Source: Cellulomonas sp. NTE-D12 (GTDB lineage: Bacteria; Actinomycetota; Actinomycetes; Actinomycetales; Cellulomonadaceae). Taken from it: a stretch of DNA of 64,000 nt. The DNA is taken from assembly GCF_027923705.1 (NCBI RefSeq), contig NZ_AP026442.1, forward strand, positions 3,534,001-3,598,000. Direction: 5' to 3'. Under the pieces are notes generated by a model. That model saw only the letters and a program-made list of their open reading frames with translations. It did not search any database and was not told where the DNA came from. Positions 1-7,832 of this stretch are shown here, one piece after another. The position numbers and the translations under genes were made by a program. Every line of letters starts with the position of its first letter. The stretch's first letter is position 1.

Positions 1-906
1 GTCCCACCGGCCGGCGTTCAGCCCGGCGCAGTGGGCACGCAGCTCGAACAGGATCTCCTCCATCTCGAACGCCGCGGTGATCGTCTCGATCAGCACCGTC
101 GCCCGGATGGTGCCGATGCGCAGGCCCAGGTAGTTCTCGGTGAACCGGAACACCTCGTCCCACAGCCGCGCCTCGAGGTGGCTCTCCATCTTGGGCAGGT
201 AGAGGTACGGGCCCCGGCCCGCGTCGATCAGAGCCTGCGCGTTGTGGAACAGGTAGAGCCCGGCGTCGACCAGGCTGGCCGAGGCGGCACACTCCTGCCC
301 CGCCCGGTCCGTGAAGCGCAGGTGCTGCTCGGTCAGATGCCAGCCGCGGGGCCGGAAGACGATGGTCGGCGTCTGCTCACCGACCCGGTACTCCTTGCCC
401 TCCGGGGACGTGAAGTCGATGTTCCCCCGGATCGCGTCGTACAGGTTGGCCTGGCCGCCGATGACGTTCGCCCAGGTGGGGCTCATCGCGTCCTCGTGGT
501 CGGCCAGCCACACCTTGGCCCCGGAGTTCAGGGCGTTGACCGTCATCTTCCGGTCGGTGGGGCCGGTGATCTCCACGCGGCGGTCCTCCAGGCCGGGGCC
601 GGGGCCGGCGACCCGCCACGTGCGGTCCGCCCGGATGTGGGCGGTGGCGGGCAGGAACGACGGGTCCGCGCCGTCCCCGATCCGGTGGCGGCGGTGCCGA
701 CGGGCCTCGAGCAGGTCGTGCCGGGTCGCGGCGAAGTGGACGTGCAGGTCGGTGAGGAAGTCCATCGCCTCCTGCGTGAGCACCCGGTCGCGGTCGGGCA
801 GCTGCGGGCCGGTGATCGTCAGGGTCGCCGGCGCGGCGGGCAGGCCGGGCGACGGCGGGTTCTCGCTGGGCGAGCTGGGCGGACGGAACACGGTGGTGGT
901 GGACAT
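1..906 (-). CDS. aceB: Malate synthase A, C-terminus off the left edge
   Basis: The minus strand reads as the N-terminal 302 codons of malate synthase, which condenses glyoxylate with acetyl-CoA in the glyoxylate shunt. Recognisable segments are the early LTQEAMDFLTDLH helix, the DHEDAMSPTW stretch, and the barrel strand RATVLIETITAAFEMEEIL, which carries a catalytic-site glutamate. The ATG at 906 is preceded by AGGAG six bases upstream. It lies 50 bp downstream of isocitrate lyase on the same strand, so the two probably form one operon. The C-terminal part, about 230 residues in family members, is outside the window. Confidence 0.95.
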   Translation of the reverse strand, partial: MSTTTVFRPPSSPSENPPSPGLPAAPATLTITGPQLPDRDRVLTQEAMDFLTDLHVHFAATRHDLLEARRHRRHRIGDGADPSFLPATAHIRADRTWRVAGPGPGLEDRRVEITGPTDRKMTVNALNSGAKVWLADHEDAMSPTWANVIGGQANLYDAIRGNIDFTSPEGKEYRVGEQTPTIVFRPRGWHLTEQHLRFTDRAGQECAASASLVDAGLYLFHNAQALIDAGRGPYLYLPKMESHLEARLWDEVFRFTENYLGLRIGTIRATVLIETITAAFEMEEILFELRAHCAGLNAGRWD

Positions 907-956
907 GGCGGTCTCCTGCGGGGAAAGGAGGGAAGGAAGGGGACGACGGGACCGGG

Positions 957-2276
957 TCAGTGCGTGAACTGGGCGGTCTCGGTGGACCCGGCGAGCGCGA
1001 GGGTGGCGCTGGTCGGGTTGAGAGCGGATGCGACGAGGTCGAAGTAGCCCGTGCCGACCTCCCGCTGGTGGCGGGTGGCGGTGTACCCGTCGGCCTCGGC
1101 CTCGATCTCGGCCTGCTGCAGACGGACGTAGGCGCTCATCCCGGTCCGGGCGTAGTCGTGCGCCAGCGTGAACATCGAGTGGTTGAGGGCGTGGAACCCG
1201 GCGAGGGTGATGAACTGGAACACGTACCCGTGGGCCGCCAGCTCCGTCTGGAACCGCGCGATCTGCGCGTCGTCCAGGTGCGCCCGCCAGTTGAACGACG
1301 GCGAGCAGTTGTAGGCCAGCAGCTTGCCGGGGAACTGCTCGTGCACCCGCTCGGCGAACTCGACGGCGAGGCCGACGTCGGGTGTCGACGTCTCCACCCA
1401 CAGCAGGTCCGCGTGCGGCGCGTACGCGCAGGCCCGGGCGACGACGGGGTCGAGGCCGGACCGCACCCGGTAGAACCCCTCGGCGGTCCGCTCGCCGGTG
1501 AGGAAGGGCTGGTCGCGCTCGTCGACGTCGGACGTCAGCAGGTCGGCGCCCAAGGCGTCGGTGCGCGCGACGACGATCGTCGGCACCCCGGCCACGTCCG
1601 CGGCGAGCCGGGCGGCGGACAGCGTGCGGACGTGCTGCGACGTCGGCACCAGCACCTTCCCGCCCAGGTGGCCGCACTTCTTCTCGGACGACAGCTGGTC
1701 CTCCCAGTGCACGCCCGCGGCGCCGGCCGCGATCATCGCCAGCATCAGCTCGTAGGCGTTCAGCGGGCCGCCGAACCCCGCCTCGGCGTCGGCGACGATC
1801 GGCGCGAGCCAGTCCCGGGACGGTCGCCCGTTCTCGGCGACGTCGATCTGGTCGGCGCGCAGCAGGGCGTTGTTGATGCGGCGCACGACGGCCGGCACCG
1901 AGCTGACCGGGTAGAGGGACTGGTCCGGGTACGTCTGGCCCGCGTTGTTCGCGTCGGCCGCCACCTGCCACCCGGACAGGTAGATCGCCTCGAGCCCGGC
2001 CTTCACCTGCTGCACGGCCTGGTTGCCGGTGAGTGCACCGAGCGCAGGCACCAGCGTCCTCTCGTGCAGCAGCTCCCACAGCCGCTCGGCGCCGCGCCTG
2101 GCGAGCGTGTGCTCCTCGTGGACCGATCCGCGCAGGGCGACGACGTCCTCGGCCGTGTGGGTGCGGACGATGCCGGCCCACCGGGGGTCCAGCTCCCACT
2201 CGGTCGCCAGCTCGGCGGCCGTCTGGGAGTAGCCACCGCTGCGCCGGCCGGTGTGCTCGCCGCTCTGCGTGCTCAT
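957..2276 (-). CDS. aceA: Isocitrate lyase
   Basis: This 439-aa protein cleaves isocitrate to succinate and glyoxylate. The family signature KKCGH, with its catalytic cysteine, is near residue 200, followed by VPTIVVARTDA and the LAYNCSPSFNW segment typical of bacterial isocitrate lyases. Length fits the usual actinobacterial size of about 430. Two adjacent ATGs occur at 2279 and 2276. The second was chosen because GGAGG lies 5 nt before it and only 2 nt before the first. It is transcribed towards malate synthase and away from the ramB-like regulator, the usual actinobacterial arrangement. Confidence 0.97.
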   Translation of the reverse strand: MSTQSGEHTGRRSGGYSQTAAELATEWELDPRWAGIVRTHTAEDVVALRGSVHEEHTLARRGAERLWELLHERTLVPALGALTGNQAVQQVKAGLEAIYLSGWQVAADANNAGQTYPDQSLYPVSSVPAVVRRINNALLRADQIDVAENGRPSRDWLAPIVADAEAGFGGPLNAYELMLAMIAAGAAGVHWEDQLSSEKKCGHLGGKVLVPTSQHVRTLSAARLAADVAGVPTIVVARTDALGADLLTSDVDERDQPFLTGERTAEGFYRVRSGLDPVVARACAYAPHADLLWVETSTPDVGLAVEFAERVHEQFPGKLLAYNCSPSFNWRAHLDDAQIARFQTELAAHGYVFQFITLAGFHALNHSMFTLAHDYARTGMSAYVRLQQAEIEAEADGYTATRHQREVGTGYFDLVASALNPTSATLALAGSTETAQFTH

Positions 2277-2430
2277 CATCGCCTCCGTGAGTGTTCCGGG
2301 TTCTTCTCGGCCTCGTCGCCGTGAGATCCAGGTTGAGGCCGCCGAACTCAGCGGGAACCCCTCGGAAGGGCAGAAGATCGGCACTCCTTCTCCTCGACAG
2401 AACAACATCGCGGGTGCGACGGTGGACGGC
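2277..2430. promoter_or_regulatory. Divergent aceA/ramB control region
   Basis: These 154 bp separate the divergent isocitrate lyase and RamB-type genes and must hold both promoters. No clear match to the corynebacterial RamB box (AAAGTTTGCAA-like) is visible by eye, so no operator is assigned. The region is slightly less GC-rich than its flanks. Confidence 0.5.
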
Positions 2431-3951
2431 ATGACGTCGACGACGACGACACCGCCCCGCACCCCCTCCACCACGAAGGGCGCCACGGTCGCGCCCACCG
2501 CGACGCACCACGCCGACGGCCTCGACACCCTGGTGCTCGGCCGGCGGATCCGGCACCTGCGGACGCTGCGCGGCATGACGCTGGACGACCTCGGCGCCGC
2601 CATCGGCCGCGCCGCCTCGCAGGTGTCGATGCTGGAGAACGGTCACCGCGAGCCCAAGCTGTCGCTGCTGACCCACGTGGCGGACGCGCTCGGCGTCCCC
2701 CTGACCGACCTGCTGCGCACCGACCCGCCGTCACGCCGGGCCGCGCTGGAGATCGAGCTCGAGCGTGCGCAGCGCGGGCCCCTCTTCACCTCCCTCGGCA
2801 TGGGGCAGGTGAAGGTCGGCAAGTCGCTGCCCGGGGACGCTCTCGAGGCGCTGGTGTCCCTGGTCGGCACGGTGCAGCGGCTGCTGACCGAGCACGCGGC
2901 GACCCCCGAGGAGGCGCGCCGGGCCAATGCCGAGCTGCGCGCGCAGATGCGGTCGCAGGACAACTACTTCCCCGAGCTCGAGGAGCACGCCCGGACGCTG
3001 CTGCGCGGCATCGACCACGCCGGCGGCCCCCTTGGCCAGCGGGCGACGGCGGACATCGCCGCCCACCTCGGCTTCACGCTGCACTACGTCAGCGACCTGC
3101 CGCACTCCACGCGCAGCGTCACCGACCTGGCGAACCACCGCATCTACCTGCCCGCGGGCAACCCCGGCTCGTCGGACTCTCGCTCACCGCTGCTGCAGGC
3201 GCTCGCGTCCCACGTGCTGGGTCACGGCGAGCCGCGGGACTACGCCGACTTCCTGCGGCAGCGGGTGCAGGCGAACTACCTGGCCGCGGCGCTGCTGCTG
3301 CCGGAGGACAGCGCCGTGCCGTTCCTGCAGGAGGCCAAGTCCGAACGGCAGCTGTCGGTGGAGGACCTGCGTGACCGGTTCGCCGTGCCGTACGAGACCG
3401 CGGCGCACCGGTTCACCAACCTGGCCACCCGCCACCTCGGCATCCCCGTGCACTTCATGAAGGTCCACGAGGGCGGCACCCTCCACAAGGCCTACGAGAA
3501 CGACGGCGTGGTGTTCCCGTCCGACCCGTTGGGGGCCATCGAGGGGCAGCCGGTGTGCCGGCAGTGGACGGCGCGCGTCGTCTTCGGCCTGGCGGACCGG
3601 TTCAGCCCGTACTACCAGTACACGGACACGACGTCCGGCACGTTCTGGTGCACGTCCCGGGTGCAGCCCTCGTCGCAAGGGGCGTTCTCGGTGAGCGTCG
3701 GGACGCCGTTCGCGCACGTGCGCTGGTTCCGCGGCCGGGAGACGACGGAGCGCACCGCCTCCCGTTGCCCCGACCCGACGTGCTGCCGGCAGCCGCCGGA
3801 GCCGCTGGCCGACCGCTGGGCGGACCGGTCGTGGCCGTCCGCCCGGCCGCACGCGTCCCTGCTCGCCGCCCTGCCGGTAGGGGTGTTCCCCGGCGTGGAC
3901 ACCACCGAGGTGTACGAGTTCCTCGACCGCCACGCACCGCAGACCCCCTGA
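2431..3951 (+). CDS. ramB: RamB-type regulator of acetate metabolism (XRE plus IrrE-like)
   Basis: The 506-aa product has an N-terminal XRE helix-turn-helix (about residues 35-95, with LRTLRGMTLDDLGAAIGR and ASQVSMLENG). A central ImmA/IrrE-like region follows (SHVLGHGEPRDYADF near 270), then a long short-chain fatty acyl regulator C-terminus with CRQWTAR and CPDPTCC. This architecture is that of RamB, which in Corynebacterium represses aceA, aceB and acetate-activation genes. The ATG at 2431 was chosen because the upstream frame extension runs antisense into aceA. Divergence from aceA supports local control. Family assignment is firm; operator and effector are not visible. Confidence 0.88.
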   Translation: MTSTTTTPPRTPSTTKGATVAPTATHHADGLDTLVLGRRIRHLRTLRGMTLDDLGAAIGRAASQVSMLENGHREPKLSLLTHVADALGVPLTDLLRTDPPSRRAALEIELERAQRGPLFTSLGMGQVKVGKSLPGDALEALVSLVGTVQRLLTEHAATPEEARRANAELRAQMRSQDNYFPELEEHARTLLRGIDHAGGPLGQRATADIAAHLGFTLHYVSDLPHSTRSVTDLANHRIYLPAGNPGSSDSRSPLLQALASHVLGHGEPRDYADFLRQRVQANYLAAALLLPEDSAVPFLQEAKSERQLSVEDLRDRFAVPYETAAHRFTNLATRHLGIPVHFMKVHEGGTLHKAYENDGVVFPSDPLGAIEGQPVCRQWTARVVFGLADRFSPYYQYTDTTSGTFWCTSRVQPSSQGAFSVSVGTPFAHVRWFRGRETTERTASRCPDPTCCRQPPEPLADRWADRSWPSARPHASLLAALPVGVFPGVDTTEVYEFLDRHAPQTP

Positions 3952-3982
3952 CGCCGACCCGCCCGAGGCTGCCCTTCTTCGC

Positions 3983-4014
3983 TGTACGCCTGGTGTACGT
4001 ACACCGGGCGTACA
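3983..4014. repeat. Nested intergenic palindrome, copy 1
   Basis: A 32-bp dyad made of TGTACGCCTGGTGTAC followed by GTACACCGGGCGTACA, with one arm mismatch. Each half is itself a near palindrome (GTACGCC-T-GGTGTAC). Imperfect complementarity continues outward (CCTTCTTCGC on the left, GCCGAAAAGG on the right). It lies 32 bp after the ramB stop. The same element recurs at 16022, 22853 and 28343. It could be a terminator, a REP-like element or a protein-binding site. No T-tract follows. Confidence 0.85.
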
Positions 4015-4146
4015 GCCGAAAAGGCAGTTCCGGTCGGTGGGCGACATGCGTGAAGGCGCAGCACGGGGCTCGGCGATCCGGCTCGGCGCAGCGGAGGTCC
4101 GAAGGTCCAGCTCGACCTCTCGTGGCGGGCTGGCACGCTGGCGTCT

Positions 4147-5019
4147 GTGAGCTCGCCGACGTCGTCGCCGCTGCCGTCGCGCTCGCCGTCGCCACTGCCG
4201 TCGGGGCGGCCCGTCACCACGCCGGGTCGGCGGCGGCGCGGGCCCGGGTGGGTGCCGCAGCAGCACGGGGCCTGGGCGATGCTCGTGGTGCCGCCCGTGG
4301 TGGGTGCTGTGATGTCCGGCGTGACGTGGCGGCACGCGCTGCTGCTGGTCGCCTGGCTGATCGCCTACCTCGCGTACAACGCTGTGGGCTTGTGGTTGCG
4401 GTCCGGACGCAAGGCTCGGTACTCACCTCCGGTGCGCGCGTACGGCATCGCCGCGGTGCTGGTGGGCGGTGGGCTGCTCGTCGTGACGCCCGGGCTGCTC
4501 GTGTGGGCGCCGGCGTACGCGGTGCTGCTCGGCGTGAGCCTGGCGGCGTCCGTGCGACGGGCCGACCGGTCGTGGTCCAACGACGCGGTGACGGTGGTGG
4601 CGGCGTGCCTGATGACGGTGGTCGCGGCCGGCCTCGGGTCCCGGGCACCGGCCGAGGCCGCGCGGTCGGCGGTGGCGTGGGGACGGTCGCTGGTGGACGG
4701 GTCCGGGGTGGCGCCGGGACACGTGGTGCTCGCGGCCGTCGTCCTGCTCGCGTACTTCTGGGGGACCGTCCTGTACGTCAAGACGATGATCCGCGAGCGC
4801 GGTCGACGCGACGTGCTGACGTGGTCCATCGGGTACCACGTGGCGATCGCGGCCGCTGGCGCCGCCGTGCACCCGCTGCTCGGGGCGGTCGGGGTGCTGC
4901 TCGCCGCACGCGCCGGAACGGTGCCCCGGCGCTGGCCACGAGCCACCCCCAAGGCCATCGGCATCGGCGAGGTCGTCGCGACCACCGCGGTGGCCGTCGT
5001 GACCCTCGCGGTGCTGTGA
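4147..5019 (+). CDS. YwiC-like integral membrane protein
   Basis: The 290-aa protein begins with a Ser/Pro-rich, then Arg-rich cytoplasmic tail, followed by the family hallmark WVPQQHGAWAMLVVPP near residue 35. About eight hydrophobic segments follow, with a VLYVKTMIRERG loop around 210. This is the YwiC-like family, widespread in Actinobacteria and Firmicutes and biochemically uncharacterised. GTG at 4147 is the only plausible early start. The gene stands alone; a palindromic repeat lies between it and ramB. Identification is by the QHGAWAML motif; the function is unknown. Confidence 0.82.
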   Translation: MSSPTSSPLPSRSPSPLPSGRPVTTPGRRRRGPGWVPQQHGAWAMLVVPPVVGAVMSGVTWRHALLLVAWLIAYLAYNAVGLWLRSGRKARYSPPVRAYGIAAVLVGGGLLVVTPGLLVWAPAYAVLLGVSLAASVRRADRSWSNDAVTVVAACLMTVVAAGLGSRAPAEAARSAVAWGRSLVDGSGVAPGHVVLAAVVLLAYFWGTVLYVKTMIRERGRRDVLTWSIGYHVAIAAAGAAVHPLLGAVGVLLAARAGTVPRRWPRATPKAIGIGEVVATTAVAVVTLAVL

Positions 5020-5080
5020 GCGCAGGGACCGCTGCTCCCGTCGGCGCTGCTCCCGTCCGCCCTGCTCCAGGCCCCGCCCC

Positions 5081-6064
5081 TCAGCGCGGCGGCAGCCCGG
5101 GGGCGAGCTCGAACGCCGCGAACACCTGCGCGTCCTGGAAGACCGCGTTCCGCTCGATCCCGCGCGCCCCGACGGTGAGCACCTGCAGCGTGTGGAGCCG
5201 ATGCCCGCCGCCGGGCTCCGGGGCGTAGGCGGCCAGGGCCGGTTGACCGTTGGCCCGCAGGGGCAGCATCCGCCACCCCGTCCCGCGCCTCGCGAACACG
5301 CGCGCGATGAACCGGCCGTAGTCGTCAGCGCCGAGGAACCACAGCGGCACCGGCGGCATCTCCAGCACCACGTCGGCGGTGAGCAGCTGCACCAGTGCGT
5401 CGACGTCGGCCGCCTCGAAGGCCGCGACGTACCGCTCGACCAGGTCACGGACGGAGCTGTCGTCCGGGTCGCCGAGCAGGTCCTCCTCCGGGGCGGCCGT
5501 CGCGATCGTGGCCCGCGCCCGCTGCAGGGCGCTGTTCACCGAGGCGGTCGACGTGCCCAGCTGGGCCGCGACCTCGGCAGCGGTGAACGCGAGGACGTCG
5601 CGCAGCACCAGCACCGCACGCTGCCGCGGCGGCAGCAGCTGCAGTGCCGCGACCAGGGCGAGCCGCACGCTGCGGCGGGCCGCCGACCGCTCCGCCGGGT
5701 CCTGCGCCTCGGTGCGCACGTACCGGTCCGGCAACGGCTGCAGCCAGGGCACGTCGAGGTCCGGTCGGAGAGCGGCGTCCGGATCGGTGCTCGGCGCACC
5801 GAGACCTGACGGGAGCGGACGGCGGGCCCGTCCGTCCAGTGCGGTGAGGCAGACGTTCGTCGCGATCGAGTACACCCAGGTCCGCACGGAGGCGCGCGCC
5901 GCGTCGTACCGCTCGGCGGCACGCCAGGCGCGCAGCATCGTCTCCTGGACGGCGTCCTCCGCCTCGTGCACCGAGCCGAGCAGGCGGTAGCAGTGCACCA
6001 CGAGCTCGCGTCGCAACGGCTCGACCGCCGCGACGAGCGCCGTGCCCGTCGTCACCTCCGTCAC
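5081..6064 (-). CDS. ECF sigma factor, SigG-like, with SnoaL-type C-terminus
   Basis: The 327-aa protein has sigma region 2 (HCYRLLGSVHEAEDAVQET, about 23-42), region 4 (LPPRQRAVLVLRDVLAFTAAE, about 140-160), and a C-terminal NTF2/SnoaL-like domain (FEAADVDALVQLLTADVV and the MPPVPLWF and NGQPALAAY motifs). That combination matches the SigG branch of extracytoplasmic-function sigma factors, which regulate through the fused C-terminal domain rather than an anti-sigma gene. None is present nearby. The start is GTG at 6064. It diverges from the RibD/DHFR-fold gene at 6218, a plausible target. No promoter pair could be recognised confidently. Confidence 0.88.
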   Translation of the reverse strand: MTEVTTGTALVAAVEPLRRELVVHCYRLLGSVHEAEDAVQETMLRAWRAAERYDAARASVRTWVYSIATNVCLTALDGRARRPLPSGLGAPSTDPDAALRPDLDVPWLQPLPDRYVRTEAQDPAERSAARRSVRLALVAALQLLPPRQRAVLVLRDVLAFTAAEVAAQLGTSTASVNSALQRARATIATAAPEEDLLGDPDDSSVRDLVERYVAAFEAADVDALVQLLTADVVLEMPPVPLWFLGADDYGRFIARVFARRGTGWRMLPLRANGQPALAAYAPEPGGGHRLHTLQVLTVGARGIERNAVFQDAQVFAAFELAPGLPPR

Positions 6065-6217
6065 GCCCGTCCCCCCGTCGTCAGGCTCGCAACCGAGCGT
6101 CGCTCACCGGCTCGCACCCGAAGCGTGCCGTCACCCACCGATGAGTCTGCGCCGGCCCGCCGGTATCACCCGGTGTCAGGACGAGAGCACGGCCCCCGGG
6201 GCCGGGAGGGAAGCGAC

Positions 6218-6781
6218 ATGCACCAGGTGATCATCAGCGAGTTCGGCACGCTGGACGGCGTGGTGGAGGACCCGGACGGGTCCGGCGGCGGCGGCGCCGG
6301 CGCGTGGGCGTTCCGGTTCGGACGAGAGGCCATCGCGGGTGACGTGTTCCGCCTCGGGCCGCTGCTCGAGACGGGCACGCTGCTGCTGGGCCGGCGGACG
6401 TGGGAGCTGTTCAGGCAGCTGTGGCCGACTCGGACGGACCCGTTCTCGCTGGCGATGAACCGGATCGAGAAGGTGGTCGTGTCCCGCGGGACGCCGGACC
6501 TCAGCGGCTGGGACCGGTCGACGCTGCTCGCCGGTGACCTGCTCGAGCAGGTGCCCCGACTGCGCGACCGGTCGGACGTGCTGGTGCTCGGCAGCATCGG
6601 CGTGGCGCAGAGCCTGGTCGCGCACGACCTGGTGGACGAGTACCGGCTGCTCACCTTCCCGACGCTGGCCGGCGCGGGCCGTCGACTGTTCGAGCCGGAT
6701 CGGCGTCCGGCCGAGCTCACGCTCGGCTCGGTGGAGCAGATCGGCGAGACCGTGCTGACCACGCACCGGCGCCAGCGCTGA
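6218..6781 (+). CDS. RibD C-terminal / dihydrofolate reductase-fold protein
   Basis: The 187-aa protein has the RibD C-terminal/DHFR-like fold: an opening strand VIISEFGTLDGVVEDP, then LLLGRRTWELF near 60, KVVVSRG near 90, and VLGSIGVAQSLVAHDLVDEYRLLTFPTLAGAGRRLF near 125-160. Proteins of this group are presumed NAD(P)H-dependent reductases of unknown substrate and are not bona fide FolA. The ATG at 6218 follows GGGAGGGAAG with about 6 nt spacing. It is divergent from the SigG-like gene, a common arrangement for stress-linked DHFR-fold proteins. Confidence 0.85.
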   Translation: MHQVIISEFGTLDGVVEDPDGSGGGGAGAWAFRFGREAIAGDVFRLGPLLETGTLLLGRRTWELFRQLWPTRTDPFSLAMNRIEKVVVSRGTPDLSGWDRSTLLAGDLLEQVPRLRDRSDVLVLGSIGVAQSLVAHDLVDEYRLLTFPTLAGAGRRLFEPDRRPAELTLGSVEQIGETVLTTHRRQR

Positions 6782-6789
6782 TCCGGGCG

Positions 6790-6824
6790 GCCCGGTGCCG
6801 GCTGCTGGGCAGGCGGCACCGGGC
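6790..6824 (+). terminator. Hairpin between the DHFR-fold and AroE-like genes
   Basis: An 11-bp perfect inverted repeat, GCCCGGTGCCG and CGGCACCGGGC, is separated by 13 nt and begins 9 bp after the upstream stop. There is no T-run, as is usual for high-GC actinobacterial terminators. Its right arm abuts the TAGCGT -10 element of the next gene, so an operator role is also possible. Confidence 0.6.
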
Positions 6825-6839
6825 TAGCGTGGCGGCGTG
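6825..6839 (+). promoter_or_regulatory. -10 element of a probably leaderless promoter
   Basis: TAGCGT at 6825-6830 is followed six bases later by the GTG start at 6837. This is the standard geometry of actinobacterial leaderless transcripts, in which the start codon is the transcription start. No Shine-Dalgarno sequence precedes the GTG. Confidence 0.6.
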
Positions 6840-7820
6840 CCAGCGCTGGGATCGTCGTCCGTCCTGCTCGCCCCGGGTTCGATCCACGGCTGGTCCGGAC
6901 CGGACGTCGTGCTGTTCGTCGGCCGGGACACCGCCGGGTCCCGGGTGCACACCGCCTTCCCGGTGTGGGCGCGGGCGCTCGGGCTCGGCAACGTGGTGCT
7001 GCGGGGCGTGGACGTGCACGCCGAGGCGGACCGGCAGGTGTGGCGGGGCCTCGTCGGCGCGATGCGGAACAACCCGCGGGTGCGCGGTGCCGTGATCACG
7101 GATCACAAGCTGCGGCTGTACCGCGCGTGCGCGGACCTGGTCGACGTGCAGGAGCCGATCGTCGGGCTGATGGCGGAGATCAACAGCCTGCGGCTGGACG
7201 ACGGCCGGGTCTGGGCCTTCGCGCGGGACGTGCTGGCGCTGCACACGGTGCTGGGGCACGTGCCCCTGCCGGCGGCGCCACCGGCGGTCGTCTGCCTCGG
7301 CTCAGGCGGTGCCGCGACCGCGTTGCTCCTGGCCACGGCGTTGGACGTGCCGGCGACGACGGTCACCGGGGAACCGACACCCGCCGCGGCACGGCCGGCG
7401 CTGACCTTCGTGGACCGTGATCCCGATGCGCTGGACGCGCTGCGGCGGGTGCTCGGCCGGCTGCCCGTCGACGCCGCTGCGGTGCGGATGCTGACGGCCC
7501 CGACCCCGCAGGCCTGTGCCGAGGTGGTCGCTGCGGCGCCGGCCGGCACGCTCGTCGTGAACGCCACCGGCCTGGGCAAGGCCGGTCCCGAGTCACCGCT
7601 GCCGGACGGTGCCGCGTTCCCGCCCGATGCCGTGGCGTGGGACCTCAACTACCGCGGCCCGCTGACCTTCCTCGCGCAGGCCCGCGCCGCCGGGGTCGCT
7701 GCCGTGGACGGTCGGGACTACTTCCTCGCCGGCTGGGCGTGCGCGCTGGGCGGCGTCTTCGACCTGGACCCGGCACGGGCACTGACCGCGATCCGCGGCA
7801 CCGAGCCGGCGGCCGCCTGA
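6837..7820 (+). CDS. Shikimate/quinate dehydrogenase-like protein
   Basis: The 327-aa product resembles AroE-family dehydrogenases. The N-terminal substrate domain (FVGRDTAGSRVHTAFPVWARALGL) ends near residue 95. A nucleotide-binding segment VVCLGSGGAATALLLA lies near 150, and VVNATGLGKAGPESPLP near 240 matches the AroE NxTxxG region. The end is DGRDYFLAGWACALGGVF. The usual catalytic lysine motif (NVTxPxK) is replaced by AVITDHKLRLY, so the residue order is family-like but divergent. It could serve an aminoshikimate- or quinate-type reaction rather than aromatic amino acid synthesis. It ends 4 bp before the convergent GH13 gene. Confidence 0.72.
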   Translation: MPALGSSSVLLAPGSIHGWSGPDVVLFVGRDTAGSRVHTAFPVWARALGLGNVVLRGVDVHAEADRQVWRGLVGAMRNNPRVRGAVITDHKLRLYRACADLVDVQEPIVGLMAEINSLRLDDGRVWAFARDVLALHTVLGHVPLPAAPPAVVCLGSGGAATALLLATALDVPATTVTGEPTPAAARPALTFVDRDPDALDALRRVLGRLPVDAAAVRMLTAPTPQACAEVVAAAPAGTLVVNATGLGKAGPESPLPDGAAFPPDAVAWDLNYRGPLTFLAQARAAGVAAVDGRDYFLAGWACALGGVFDLDPARALTAIRGTEPAAA

Positions 7821-7832
7821 CCGCTCAGCGGC
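7812..7832. terminator. Short hairpin holding two convergent stop codons
   Basis: TGA (7818-7820) of the AroE-like gene and TCA (7825-7827, minus-strand TGA of the GH13 gene) pair across the loop CCGC. GGCCGC/GCGGC complementarity continues outward with one bulged C. It is a candidate bidirectional terminator with a weak, short stem. Confidence 0.45.
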
